Shown: piece by piece, positions 11,462 through 26,400 of the stretch
Numbering within the stretch: the stretch's first letter is position 1
Layout: every line of letters begins with the position of its first letter
Origin: Phoronis australis
Lineage: Eukaryota > Phoronida > Phoronidae
Assembly (NCBI GenBank): GCA_002633005.1
Contig: NMRA01000252.1
Coordinates: 100,783 to 164,782 of the forward strand
Reading direction: 5' to 3'
Length of the DNA stretch: 64,000 bases
Translations under genes and position numbers: made by a program
Notes under the pieces: model-generated
The model's database searches: none
Told to the model about the DNA's origin: nothing
Seen by the model: only the letters and a program-made list of their open reading frames with translations

Positions 11462-14400
11462 GTATGATATATAAAACGCGTATGCAATGTTTTATTGTGT
11501 TTATTTGTCTTAGCCAAAAGCATTTGGTGTAATTTCTCCTTAATTCTAACAGCGAAGTGCTATTGTGGTATTTACAAATGAGCCTGTTACATAGAATTAC
11601 ACATCTAGAACATTTAGATATTACACATTTAGAGATATTGTTCCTCTAGAAAAAAAAGCGGCAGACAAACACGTGTTTCTGATTTACCAGGCATATGGCT
11701 TAATAAACAGTAGTTAAGTTACAGTTTCTTGGGCCCTTGAGTTAACATGTCAGTTAAACACTAAAAATTAACTCGTATAATATTGCCATAATAACAATTC
11801 CATTGAAAAATCACTGATTATCACGACTCCGTGAATGAAGCGTTCGCAAACAGTAGTGATAGTTATATTATTTAGAAAGGAGCATCATTTGGAAGAAACA
11901 AACCGCTGTCACCTTTCTTTTACAAGAATGTGTAACATTAATACTTCACCAACCAATCGTGATACGTTAGATAATAATATTGATATGCATTATTTAAAGG
12001 GGACATTATGATATTATTACATATTGCAGCCGTTTTCTGCTAAACCTACCCATAGTCGATAACCTTATCAGTGAAACACACTTAAAAGATGCCGTCATTT
12101 GGTGAATGCAATAGCTCCACCAAGAGAGGGTTTGACTGCAACGGCGGGGTTCGCCGGGTCGACATCTCGCCAGGGCTAATCTCAGCTAATCACTTTTGTC
12201 AACAATAATACCCCTACCGTAGTAAGAATAAATAATGCCAAATCTTCCAGACAACAGGACAGTGACCTCTGGCGATCAACTAGAAAGATTGCCATATTTT
12301 CCCGTGGTGCAGGTGCAGTACCCTGGGTGTGGTTGAAGTTCAGGTTACGTGGTAAGACTTCATGCGCTCTTGTTTTGTAGAGAGTGGTTCGGGTTGTGGA
12401 GAGTAGTAAGGGATTGAGGTTTGTGGTAAAGGTTTGGTCCCCCGCCTGAACAATTTGTGATTGATTTGCCTCAAAGTATATGGCAATATTGCACTTCCCC
12501 CATTGCAATTTAGTATGCTTCGGCACTGCCATCGAAACTGGTTAAAAACCAATTGATATGCGACATTTAGACTAACAGTGAAAGCATGGAACGCGAAAGC
12601 TCGTCAAAAGCACCGTTTAAACAATTCCTGGGAAAAGGACCGCCTAGCACGTATACTACAGAGTAATTCACTTTCCCTTGTGAGTAATTTCCAGAAAGAC
12701 CCACCAAATTCACGATTTTTGAAATATGCGCGAAGGAGAAACACTGTAGTCACCACAGAGTTTCTAATCTCCCTCTGGCATACTGATAAATCCGCGCATG
12801 CGCTCACAGTGATTCGACAGACAGCTGACTGACAAGATGGGTATGTGTGATCGCTCACCGAATCTGAGGTCGCCAGCCTAGTATAAGGCAAACCGAGGAA
12901 GCAAGTGACTTTCCAAAAAAAAAACCAAGGGCTTTTTAGAATGTGTTTGGATACTACGATACCTTTATAACAAAGTTTAAACAGTTAGGACTGACATCAA
13001 TTGCATCTTAATCGGACTGGCTGCTGCATGAAGTCACAATTGTTGTGTTTACAACAAGGTCACGTTTTTTATATAAGGGAAATATGCTACGTCTATGTCT
13101 TGCCAAGCAGTTGACAGGTCGCTCTTTTCGAAATTTGAAACTTAAAAAAAGCTTTGACATCAACAGAAATTTTAAATCTTCGCGAACAGACCGTAAAAAT
13201 ACCCGGTGACCAGGTTGAATTCTATGTCTGTGGCAGAGAACCACTTTCAGTAATGTTTAGTTTTCGTTCCAGGTCTCTTTAATACCAGAATCATTACTTA
13301 TACTTGAACTACATTGGGTTACTATAAAATCACACAATAGATAGAAGGTGTAAATAGGAATAGTAATGCTGTGATACATTTACATGTAGAAATACAAGAT
13401 GGCGTTCGATTCATCGTTTGCATGTTTTTGAATAAACATTGTATACATTTGCGGTTGAAGCTTCAGGGAGATATTTGCGGTTGAAGCTTCAGGGAGATTC
13501 TGTTTTCTCCGAGTGGTTCGGTAGACTTTCCGTTGCTTGACACCGGCGTTCTGAAAGGAGAGCTGGTTGACACTTTTGCATGACGGCAATTGAAGTAATA
13601 TGCATTTGACTTTAAGTGCGGAAACTGTTGCGCGAGATAGGAACCCAGTAGAGAAGGTAGAAGAAGCGAAAAGCACTTGATAACTAAAATTGTCCGCTGG
13701 TGAGAAAAGATTCTGTCTTATGAGAACAGCATCTGTAGTCGCTGAGTATCTCATATTTAATTAAGTAATTCATTTTCAGCTAAGTCTTTATGAAATCGTA
13801 GGCATTATTTAGATAGGATTGGTGATTCAACGTTTTATATTCTGAACACGTATTTACACACTTGGGTGTGTTTATGGTAATTATGGGAAAAGTCAACGAC
13901 ATTCCTCTAATATTTATTCATATGTTACACTAACTACAATCATTACAATCACTACATCAGTATCGCCGATCATCTCTACCGTTGATCACACACTATACAT
14001 CTGTACCCTGGATTACACAATATGCAAATTCAACCAGGCAAGTTGCCGGCACGTTAGTATCCAAAAAGTGCCAACTGCCAAACCTTCCCTATTGGTCGTA
14101 TATCATATTGATAAAGAAGAAAATTGGGTAACAAAATTTTATGTTTCAATAAAATCAACAACGTCTTTAAATTGCGCCACGTTTCGACGGAAGCCTCTGT
14201 AACGTGGACGATTTTGTTGTTTTTGTTCACCACAAGATCATTAAGATTTCATTTTGTTTGAAAAATTGTAAGCGCTTTTGTCGGATGATTTTGTTTCGTT
14301 ATTCATGATACGACGAGCAAGTACACACGATCTGCAAACTCAGTGTGGAAATCAAAGTTCTCATTTGAAAACTCTCTTCTAAATCACATGCACTTTGGCC

Positions 14401-17400
14401 TAATTTTTAATTCATGGGTGTGCCTTTTTTAAAAGAATGCCAGAACTCTGATGTGCTGTTTTGTTTTTGTTGGCAGTGCGAATAGACTTGCTCGCCGAAA
14501 GCACGTCGCACTTTCGTTAACACTCATTTGTCAAATGGTTGAGATTCCACCAGAATACACCTCACGTCTGTCTACCATACAGCCAAGCAAAACATCAGAG
14601 AAAGACATCAGGATATTCACGCGTCTGATGTTACTGCCAAACTTCTGTAAAAATCATCGATTTGTAGATGTTCCATTTCAAGATCGCCGCCGTCTGGTCT
14701 CGGATTAGTCCACGCCTAGTATATGTATTGTGTCAATGAAAAGAATAATGTGGTTATACACATTTTCAACCGGATATAACGCACCATTGATGGACTAAAG
14801 ACACATGATCTGAGTTGCAACACACCGGGAGGATTTGTCATTTGTGGTTTGATTGAACGTTCGCGCGTAAAAGACGTTAAAAATTAGAAACAAATTTCTT
14901 ATTAATTAGGGGGTTCGGCACAGTATTGACTGGCACTTTTCTTCAATGCTGCTAGTTTGAGTTTTGGTATTTGTTTGTACAAATCTGCAAAAATGGGGTT
15001 CACCGAATTAATTTTTCGAATGTAGTCCCTAAGCAAAGTCACTTCAAAATGTGAAATGTACACTTCTAATTAAAGTAATGATTAACATCCTATTGAAACA
15101 GATAAATTCTGTTGTACGATGTCAGTGCTATGTTTCAACGTCTTTAAAACTTTTTCCCGGTTTACTAATTTCCTTATGTCGGCGTATGTCAGAAACGATT
15201 TTTTCTGGAAATTGAGTACATCAAATTTTAGCCTTCTGACTTCTACACAAAAAGTCATGTCCATCGTGTCATGAACGAAATAAAAAACAGGGTGTCACCA
15301 AATTAGTTTTCGAACTATTTTAACTCAAATAGTGTCACATTAAAATGCGTAAGTTGATCTACTTAGAAGTGCGCCAACTGACCTACTTAGCAGTGAGCCA
15401 AGTTACCTACTTAGAAGTGCGCCAAGTTACCTACTTAGAAGTGCGCCAATTTTAAAATCAGGATTGCCCGGCTGCATTTTAGTAGACGGCCATTATGCTA
15501 TGTCATTGAGATTGTGAAACCAGTTTAGTTGATGGGAACAATCTAAAACAGTGCTGCGGTGCCCATGGTCTATAGGCTGCGCACCACAGGGGGGTAGGGG
15601 GGGCTTTAGTCCCCCACTGTTTTCAGTGCTGCGCCGCCCATGACATGACCTTGCGGAACCAGCGAAGTCAATCAAGCGCAGCTAATGTCAACAAGGTAGC
15701 ATAATCTTTATCCAGTGAATTGCAGCGACTGAGGTAATCGTTATCTTTTTAGAAGATCAAGTAGCTAAAAACGAAGTCGGGGACTCGATGTTTTTCTTAA
15801 TTCACAGAAAACGCGATGGGCATCAAACTCAAACATAAAAGAAATAAATAAACGTGTCGTTTTGTGCATGAGGTATTCAAAATTCAGAAAAAAGCAGCAT
15901 CTATTTACGTCGACGCAAATCAATAAAGCGATTAAAACACAAAACTAAAATTAATAAAAACTAATGTTTCAACGAAGTTAATACGTTTTCGAAAGGGTTT
16001 CGATAGTTAGCTTTACGAGAGGCGAATTTTCAGCAACCCACACATATTTCCCATTTTTGTCAAAGGTGGCTTAAGATATAACGGAAAAACCAATGCGGTG
16101 ACCCCGTATTTTTGATTATTCGTAGGCAATGACCACAACATAAATATGAAAATTCAAAGAGAAATTCGTAGATAATTCAAACTTCTGTGAATTTACGACT
16201 GCCTTGGAGTGATACACGCGAAGTATAGATGTACAGTTGCCATGGACGGTAACGGACGAAATCTGGCTCTGCTCCGTGCTTGGGCACGTGGTTATTCTGA
16301 AAGTCACGTGGTGACATAAATACACGCTATTACACGCCAAAGTTGACGCGCCTCTCTTGCCTGCGACGATACTTTCATTCAACTCTAGCTACATTGTCGC
16401 CGTAGACAACTTACGTAAGCTTTCAACTTACTGACCCGGAGTCTGGGCACTCGACACCGTATATTTTGACATGTTGTACCATCTTAAAAGAGGAATGGAT
16501 GCCCATCCTTTTTATCGAGTTGGCAAGATCAAGCCCACACTTTTGGTTATGCTTGAAAACTTGTACTCAGTGAAAAGCGACAAACAATTTGTAAGGACTT
16601 GATGCTAACAACGAAAAAAAAAAAACGTTACAATATTTTTGACACGACAAACGTGTCTTACATAAAATAGAAAACCCTTCTTTTGGAGTTCCATGGGCGC
16701 ACCCAAGGGGGCCCCAATTTGGCAAATTGGGCAAAAAGGTCCGCCTCAATGAAAAAAAAGGTCCGAGTAAATGAGACAAAAGTCCGCAAAGTCCACAGGA
16801 ATTCGGCGCGGATGCACGATTGGCTGGCTTAAACCTAGTGGCCCCGTTTTTTTTAGTCCTCGTTGATTTTAGTCATTAAAAAGTCCGCACATCGAAGAAT
16901 TCGAGCCCCCCTACATTTTAGGCTGGGTGCAAACATGAGTTCTGTTGCAAAAACTTACTCTCTTGAAAAATTGCTGGCCCATTAACTCAAATTAAACTTG
17001 TCATTGGAAATTTAATCGGAAAAGGCACCTTCTGGCGATGAAATATTCACCGTTTTGAAGGGCCCGTCTGGTATACACCATCTGCATGAGTACTTCCGCG
17101 CTTAGCTCATGTACGTTGTGGAGGACCTTTAGCCGCTGTCTACATTTAAGCCTGACTGCACCAACAGATCATGAAATTTACGGTCAATGTAACTGTCAAC
17201 CTTTCCGGATTTTCCTCAAACATTCAGTTAAGTCACATACTGCATAACATTATAACAATCCTATATTTTCTTCACATAGCGCGTTACCAAATATGCACGT
17301 TGTTACTTGTAGGTACCAAATCTTTATTAGCCGTTTTCAAGCCTTTTGATTTTTCAATTTTTGAGACGTTTAAACATCGATTTCTCTTTAGTTGAGTTGT

Positions 17401-20400
17401 TGAACATATATCTGTTCCGTATCCAAGGGAATCGTGTTTCAAACAACAGAGAAGTTGAATTCAAAAATTAAGACTTGTAAAAATTTTTAACTTGAATTTG
17501 ATGGATGATATCTTTGTTGTTTGCTGGTAAATAAAAAATCCTGAGGCACATTTCTCGGAGTATTGACGACAGTTTGGACAAAGAGTTCAAACACGCAGTC
17601 ACCGACAACTTAGGTTTTTAGAAATTCACATTCAAATATATTCAGTAATGACTATATTCTCAAAACTTAACTGTCAACTTGTTACAAACGATTGCATGAC
17701 ACTATAGGTTGAAAATGGGCAGCTAAAAATGTTATTTGATCAATTGCGAAAGGACTTCAAAAAGTTGACAGTTATCTTAGTGAGACAGGACATGCATAAA
17801 ACCTATATATACACCAGTACTGCTTTGGTTTGCAAGTGTCTTTAAAAGTAATTAATTATTCGTACTTGCTAAATGGGGCCAGTATCACTAGAACACGATG
17901 TTACTTTCCAACGTGACAACGAAAATTTAGTAGTATGAAAAACAGGTTGAAGGTGCGGATTCTATATTCTGCCATCTGTTTTCAGGTGCACAATGTGATA
18001 TTGTATCCTGAGCGACACGCCTGGTGTGAAGGCAAACCCATCCACCAGGTGATAGGACACGAAGATTGTGAACCAAAGGTGAGTTGGCAAAAATCAATCT
18101 TGCCATGTATGCCCGTACGCACACACTGTATAGAGAAATACTATAATGGTTAAAGAAATCAAATTTATGTGTCTGAAATCGTGGCCAGAGTCTCTTTTTA
18201 AAATGTCTTCAATGTAATTTAAAATAAATTATTAGTTCTCTGCATTTTTCTGAGTTAAGATTGGTGACATTCAGCGTTATATTTATTCCTTATCCAAAAC
18301 GTGCATTTCACAATTATATTACGGTTATCTTGTATGTCTTTATTTGTATAAATCATCCATCAAATACAGTTTTGCTGAACTTACGACTGATACTTTATGC
18401 CTGCTGTCGGAGTGATGGCGAGGGGTCGATTCATAACCAGGCTTAAAAGTTTCATAGAAATGCCCACTGTGCGAATAACTTAATTTTTGTTGAAAACATC
18501 ATGACAACCGAGGTTAAAACCCTTAGGCGGTAAAAATGCTGACAGAGACTGTTTTACTTTCTAATTGATAACATTTTAGAAGATTCCTGTCAATTACGGT
18601 ATTCCGCCGTTAATGCGTACATGCATTTATGTGCGTGCATGCATGTATGTGTGTGCATGCATAGTATCTCAGCCTGACATGTAACATGTCTTTTGCTGCG
18701 AACTTAACGGACCGGACCGGTCTTATGAAATTTTTCGATAATTCGTGTTGTACAGAATCATTTCACAACTATCCAACTCCTGTTGATTCTATACTTGTGA
18801 GACTATTTCATCGTAACGGCGCTCCGTCCGGGCAACAAGAAGTCAAACATTACCTTTTGCCTGTGTATATTTATTTAATATTCATTCATCGCAAATCTGG
18901 TAAATACTATATTGTATGGCAAAACAACAATAAAAACACTATTACAAAAAGTACGATAAACAGAAATAATATACAGAAGCTGACTTTAGCCAATAGTGAA
19001 TCAAATCAAATAAACAAATAAACGCGGAAGAATCAGGAACCCGAACTGGATATCGAAGCACAGATCTGTACAATAAGGGTCTAGTGATCTTACCACTGAG
19101 CTGTGTAATTACTGTCTGCAGCCAACTGTTATGTCATCCATCCCACGACCGGCATCTCGCCTTTTTCACAATAGATTTGGATAATTATATAGTCAACAAT
19201 TTACCAGCATGTGTTAATTAGATATAGTAGATTATTCTGATCGTTCACTGACTTGTGGAGGTGGAATGAGAGCGATCGCCCACTTTTAGATGTTATAATG
19301 TACAAATGTATGTACGGATGTATGGCGAAATGCTGCTCTTTTAATGAAATTGTTGGATTGCTGTCACTGTTCATTCTGCTTCAGTTATAAATGAGTGGCG
19401 AAGTAGCCCATTAAATGCGTAGAGAAGTAGCACATTCAATGTGTGGAGAAGTAGCACATTAAATGTGTTGAGAAGCGGCACATTAAATGAGTGGAGAAGT
19501 AGCACATTAAATGAGTGGAGAAGTAGCACATTAAATGTGTTGAGAAGTAGCACATTAAATGTGTTGAGAAGCAGCACATTAAATGAGTGGAGAAGTAGCA
19601 CATTAAATGTGTGTCGAAGTAAAACATTAAATGTGTAGAGAAGTAGCACAGTAAATGTGTTGAGAAATAGCACATTATTTGAGTGGAGAAGTAGCATATT
19701 AAATGTGTTCAGAAGTAGCACATTAAATGAGTGGAGAAGTAGCACATTAAATGTGCGGAGAAGTAGCACATTAAATGTGTGGAGAAGTAGCACATTAAAT
19801 GTGTGGAGAAGTAGCACATTAAATGTGTTGAGAAGTAGCACATTAAATGAGTGGAGAAGTAGCATATTAAATGTGTGGAGAAGTAGAACATTAAGTGAGT
19901 GGAGTAGTAACACATAAATGCGACTGCTTTGATACGCCGTAAAATGTAACAATTTCGTAAAATGTAACAGCTATTACTTTACGTCATTGTTACAATTTAC
20001 ATTTCTAGGCCTCTCCTGAAATGTAACCAGTTGTTACATTTTGTGCAATTGTTAAAAATCACGTCGACTGCACATGCGAAAAATGTACTATTGCTACATT
20101 TTACGAAAGCGACGTCATATTTCATGAGTTTTCATGGTATTTGTCACAGGGAGGAAAGCATCTCACCCACTTAAGGCCTTCTTTCTCGTATTGTTTGAAT
20201 AGAATTCTGTCAAATGTGCACGTTCGAATTTACAGATGTGTCCCCATTTGCTTTCCATGGTTTTTCAACATTAGTAGTTTCATGGTACAGTAAAAAATTT
20301 ACCCCCCCTCCCACATTTTCAAATCCAGACGAAAGGAGTTTCCAAGATCAGGCAACAAGTTTTTAATTGTTAAATCGTGCTTGCAATCTTTTGTTGGCGC

Positions 20401-23400
20401 TCACAGGTTAACATTTATCGTATTTTTGGATACAAACGACAATAACAAAAGTTTTTAAAGAGAAAATTCAATTTCGGAAGCCAATTTGAAAGAAAAAACT
20501 CTCGTTTTAGTCCACGATAGTTTGGTTTATTTCAGCCAGTGTTTTGGTACCTTGGAGTCATCGATAATGCAGTAATTGTCCTGCTTCACTAAAAGGAGTC
20601 AGACCAAAGTTTCTGATGCCGACAGTTTCTGTTTACCTCTTTAGTTACGAATGATAATTTCTTTTTAAAACACTGTGGTGGAAGGAAATAAAAGCACGCA
20701 TTTATTTGCAGGCAGTTTGACAGATTTTACCAATACAACAGCCCGAGAAGGGCAAGCCAATAGTTTCAAAAAGTGGCGGCAAAGTAACGTGTTTTAAACA
20801 GCTTGAAAGATATGACGTCAAACGTGTCTGAAATAGTGGTGGTAACAACAGATCAAACTAATGTTTTGGCTTTCTGAAAGTACATGATCATGTTGCTCAA
20901 AGGTCGATAGTTTAAATAGACCATAGTCCAAAAAAGTTGACTGTCGGCCTTTCGGACTGCAAAAACATGCACTTTCTCTTTCTGTTATCTTTTACGATAA
21001 AATGTGAATTAAAATTTCTATTTGGTTAGTGTTCGTTATTTCGAAGCACATATAATTAAAGACAAAGATTGGACATTCTGCTATCAGTGGACGTGAAGCC
21101 ACGTGTCTCATGAGGCGCCATTTTTGTGTTGCAGCTCGCTGTTAACAACAGACGTGGTTGTAGGCAGATAAGGTGATTTGGTTTATTAACGCTTTTGATA
21201 CATCGCATAAAAAGCACATATTAAATATCGCTGACTTCGACGTTGGCCGTTTTTGTTCAACACAATCCACTTTCAATGAAACCTAGTTCAAATCACTCTT
21301 TTAAATCACTGTGGTTTTCCACATGAAATTGTCGCGTGTTTTGTATGTCCGTAACCAGCTAGTCAAATGACCCGGTGACCGCAGCCTTGGCCGACTAGTC
21401 GTTAGTTCTCGAAAAATGTTTGTCTTCAGAATTCAACTTAACGCAACTTATGAAGTTACACATCATTGTGGAACGAGCCCCAGTTCTTTTAAACGGAATG
21501 TTTTCAACAAGGGCCAAAATTATTACCCGGTGGGTATCCTCACGTTTAGATGTATGTCGCAAGTAAAAGTTTGCGGCCTGAATTCAATTCTTTTTGGCAA
21601 AATAAAGAAGGATATAGTTGTATCAAAAAACAATACAGTGCTTGCTGATAGTTCAGAAATAATAAATTTTTGAAGTTGGTGGAGGTCTAAACAAGATTTT
21701 AAATCTCAACCTTCTCGTTTCAAAAAAGTAGGCCTACTCTGCACCCACAGCTGTTAAGACGTTTCTCTCAATATCGTTAAGGATATCTCCAACCTTATTC
21801 ACAAAAATTGGCCAGTTTTACAACATTTCACTTGTGTTTAGCAAAATACCTTCTCTTCATTCTCTGGGAACTTCAAATACAAAATATATACCGCGTAGCA
21901 AGAAAACAATGATTTAGCAGAACCACCTTGGAACCGCACAACCGCGTGGATATTTGTTTACTACTTATCCAAGGTCAAAGGTTAAATGGCTTTGAATTAA
22001 ATCGAACCTTCCGCCAGGTACAGAACAGCTTCGTATACCCTTAGTTCTTTCATTCACAAAGTTGCCATAACATTGAGCAAACGAGGTGTACTTATGATAG
22101 AATGGTGCCGCGGAAAACAAAAACAAGTCTCCCAGCACGTGACGTGTACAGGCTATGAACTGTGACCTACTTAGAAAGGAGGTCGTAAACAACAATAAAA
22201 GTTGACTGGGAACGATACGTCTATTTGAGGTTTTAGTGATAATTAAGTTAGTTACGTACTGCAAAATCAGTTGACATTGCGAGTGAACGTTGAAATATCT
22301 AACATAGTTAAGGATTATATAGGTTATGTTTACCGAAAACAAGTTTTCACCGAATATTTAAGCGAAGACTTTGAGATTCTCACTCGTCCCAGTTTAATCA
22401 GCTTTTTCTCGGCTACGGCAAATCGACTTTATTTGAACTTAGGAACACTAGTTCTCGAAAACGGCCTGATGGATTTCGCTGAAACTTTACGAACTTAATA
22501 TTTAGTCATCAGTCCCAAAAAATCTATTAGGATTTTTGATATAAAGGCCTAGTTTTTGCATAATGTGACAAAGACGAATACAACTTCAATTTTTTACAAA
22601 AATACCTTACGTTTTGCGAGTTGATTTGTCATAGGAAAAAAAACACACTAATTGAAAATTCCTAAAAGCGTTTTTGAGGTAACTGGTGAAGTTTTCATAT
22701 ACCCGTAAAAAAGATTCCATTAAAATCGACCAAGGGGTTATTTTGCTATGAATGTACCTTTCTTAAAAATGAAATTTTGACTTAAAACGGTTTTTGCGTA
22801 AAAATATTGGAGCATAAATACCAAAAAGTATATTTATATTTCCTGGTCTTTGTTCTTTCAGAAAATATATACTTTTAGTAGTTGACGAAGCTTAGTTTTT
22901 TGATATACGAGTTGGAGGCCTCTAAATAAGGCTGGAGTCAACATTCAGGCTGAACATAGGAAGCCCTTTAAAATCCTTTTGAAGCTACATTAATCCACTG
23001 TCCACTGTGGGACGCTGAACCATACATGAGATGATTTTAAAATGTTTGACGACCATGATGTATTGTGTCCTCGTTAAATAAATCGAAACTTAATAATAAT
23101 AATAATAATAATAAAACGATAACGAGTAATAGTAGTGGTAGTGGCAATAGTAGTAATTGCAGTAATAGTCGTAATAGTAGTAATAGAAATGTAATACTAA
23201 TAAAAATGATAATGGGTGGCCAAATTCATGCCGTGTTAGCCGAAGAGTATCCTTTAGAAGAGGTACACGAAAAATGTCGCCCAAAAGGGTATTTTGTTCA
23301 CAGCAAAAAATACTCTCCAATATGGTGCCACTTTCGACAAAATAGCATATAAAAGGGTGCCTTTTCTGAATTTCTGGAAGAGAACTGCGTGAAATGTGAA

Positions 23401-26400
23401 TTTTTATACAAAATTAGTCCCTAAATGGGTCACTTGTTTGTCCGAGCCCACTCTCTAAACGGGTAAGTATCCAATTTTTTCGGGCGGCACCCCTCGTCCA
23501 AAAATACCCCTGTACCCCCGCCGTGTCTGATTGGCCATTTGTTCGTGATTTTGGTCATTTTCTTTGTAATATGACCTTGATTTCGTAAAATGTAAGAATA
23601 GTACATTTCTCGCATGTGCATTCGACGTGAAATGTAACAACTACGTATGTTGCTAAGCCTCTCCTAAAATATAACAAGTTGTTACATTTTAGGAGAGGCT
23701 TAGCAACATAAAATGTAACAGTGACGTAAAATGGTACATTTTACGAAATTGTTACATTTTACGGCGTATCACAGCTTCATTCTCCGTGAATTGAGAAGGA
23801 GCCTTACGGCTATGGTTTAGCTTAGGCCAGCTGAGTGGCATTTTTGTTTTTCATTGACAAAAATACTGCAGCTCAAGTTTGAGAGGACAAACACTGTATC
23901 TTTTCAATCAAATGCAATAGCTCATATGACGGACACATTTTCTCTCGTCAAGCCGGCGTAACCCCGTCGTAACCCGGGATGAACAACTAGACTTCCCTTC
24001 GAGGGGTATAGCTAGGCTAATTCCTGTTAACCTGTAGTTATTAAGATGTTAAAAAGACCAATAACAGTGTAACCCTTTGAAATGACCTGAACTCTGAATT
24101 CCCTCAACAGCAAAAGTGCAATTCGTGAAAACATGGAGTTGTCAAACAATTTAGATACGCAACCACGCTTGTACATGAAACTTGATAATTCTCAACTTCG
24201 TCCTTTATTTATAGTATTGCACTTTCCCGGTCACAGTTCGTTCATGACTCGAGTATCCTGTTTTAGATTTTTGCAAGTAAGCATTCATATTTTCTTTCGA
24301 ACAGTTTTAAAACACCGTCAAAACAAGTGCTCAATATAAATAGAGACTGTTTCATGACAGCAACGAATGCCTCTTAACGCCATTCACAAACATCTGATAG
24401 AGATGAAAGTCCTGTTTCATCCATGAGAGGAATCATCACTTTGCAAAGTTTTGGATTTCTGTTTGCGTATATGAAGTTGTGAATATATTTTGGATACAGC
24501 AGTGTGTAGTATTCCAGGGCTCTCTCCAACTAAGAAGAAGAAACAATTTTAATTAAGGGAACATCTTGAGGAAAACAGACGGAAATTAGCAATCTATCAA
24601 TATACAATTGGCTGAAATGGTTAGCTGGCATGTTTCCAAAATAATATTTTACCATTTTAACATCATTCTGCTAATGTTTTTTCAGGTGATTGGCAACTCG
24701 GTTTGTGTCGGTCAGTGTTTCACGTACTCTGTTCCCAGAACAATCCCGGTGAACCCCGAGGACAACATGCTGCACTACTGCGACTCCTGCCGGCCAGCTG
24801 AGGTCACATGGAAACAGGTGCGTGGCAGTGAGTAGTAATCTTCCCTCTGATACAGCGTCACCTATACTGAAAAGTGTCCCTGTGGAAACATTATGAACGA
24901 CGCACGAATTCCGTGGGTGGGCATGAATGCCCATGCTTGGTCGGAAATTTATCGATCACATCGCCACCACTTGCACACGCCTTCAGTGCACTGTACTTGT
25001 TTGGGCTTAGCCACGGGATCAGAGTTCTCTTGATTTTGTTTACTGCAATAACTGCCCGTTTTATTAAATTGCAACTATTCAAGTCAAAGGTGGTCGCCAT
25101 ACTACATAACGGTAAACTGAAAGGGGTTTCCCAGATTTCTACCAATCGGAATGACTGAATTTTATGACGTCGGTTTCATTACTTTAACCAATAAGAAGCC
25201 ATGATAAACAACATTGCACAGGGCTACCTTTCGTAGCACTGTGAAAGAGTGTAGTAGTAATCCTGTTCGACTAATTCACGGGAGATAGAAAACACAGCGC
25301 AGTGACGTGGGGATAAAAGGTCATTAATCTTATTCAGAAATGGCACCATGAATAAGATCAAACAATATAACATACCCGGTAAATCACTAACACAAAATTA
25401 GTATATACGTTTAGAAGATGGGCTCCAGAGCAGGATTAACATAAGATATCACAGTACAAAATACAAAAATACAAATTATATAAAAAATGGCAAAGACAAA
25501 TAATAACGGAGATAAAAATAGCCGTGGGAATGTACGGAATGATATTTAAAGAGGAAGAATTCGAGAATATATCAGCCGAGATAAGAACAACGAGGGCGGG
25601 GGTAGTGTTTCTTAAACAAGTGTCTTGCAAGAAAACAAGACTTAGCAAGGCAAAACCTCGCTTAATTATGCGAGTGAAAGGCGAGTGATCCGCGAAAGTT
25701 CTCAGGAGTCTATCCTCGCCAAACGGTGCCCCACTGAAGGGATTGGTCGGTGAGGTTGCAATGTTAAACCATGACGTAACTAATAAGTAATGGAATAGAA
25801 CTCATTATTTCCGTTCCACAATCGAAAATTTTTCGCTTAAAGTGTAAGCTTGTGTATTGTGGTCTACGAGATGCAACCCTGGGTAGCGCTCCGTCGACCA
25901 AGTTTCTTGCGAGATATTGCAGGACCTCGTGTGTCATGAGTATGATTAGGAGCTTAGTAGAAAATGGCGGCCATTGAAATGATTGATCAGCAAGGTTGGA
26001 ATGTTGAACAACGAGAGAGAATTCAGTTTGCTTATCTCTGTTTAGCTGTAAGTGCCTGGTAATGTAATAAGTCTACGGTACGCGACCCTGGCCTTGTTGG
26101 TGCTTTCTCAGCTGAAACACTGCTCTCCATTTTTCTCTCAAATTATTACCACTCCCAGTGCCAACGCTATTTTTACCTTTATCTGCTATTATATCTACCA
26201 TGTTATATTGGGTGTGTGTATTTAGTAGTTTGTACTGTACGTGTGCACTGTGCGTGTGTACTAAATTATCATTCATACTATTTTTGGCGCTTTTGATTAA
26301 CCAATCATTCCAAAACTTTTTTATTTTATCACCATATTTTGTATTTTTCTATTGTGCTATTTTCTTATCCATTGTCACGACAAAGAGCCTTTATCATCTT

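Larger units (their letters stand above)
11462..17985 (+). other. NBL1-like intron 1
   Basis: No further exon is required between exons 1 and 2. The intron holds a dispersed repeat (12575-12835), a 26-bp direct duplication near 13450-13497, a 24-bp array (15359-15454), the second copy of the G-rich repeat (15549-15647) and low-complexity A/T. ORFs here lack family resemblance. Confidence 0.6.
18079..24685 (+). other. NBL1-like intron 2
   Basis: A 6.6-kb intron without additional coding exons that I can support. It carries a degraded tRNA-like SINE, a 22-unit minisatellite, two inverted copies of a MITE-like element 3.5 kb apart, an old dispersed repeat and an AAT microsatellite, each listed separately. 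An 85-codon ORF at 21416-21673 has no recognisable domain. Confidence 0.6.

Noticed and set aside
16690-16900. Possible MITE around ATGGGCGCACCCAAGGGGGC
   Set aside because: The start resembles known hAT-type ends, but I could not find a matching inverted end or target duplication.
19371-19952. 193-codon Leu/Asn/Phe repeat ORF on the minus strand
   Set aside because: Artefact of the 24-bp minisatellite. Other frames of the same array are open too.
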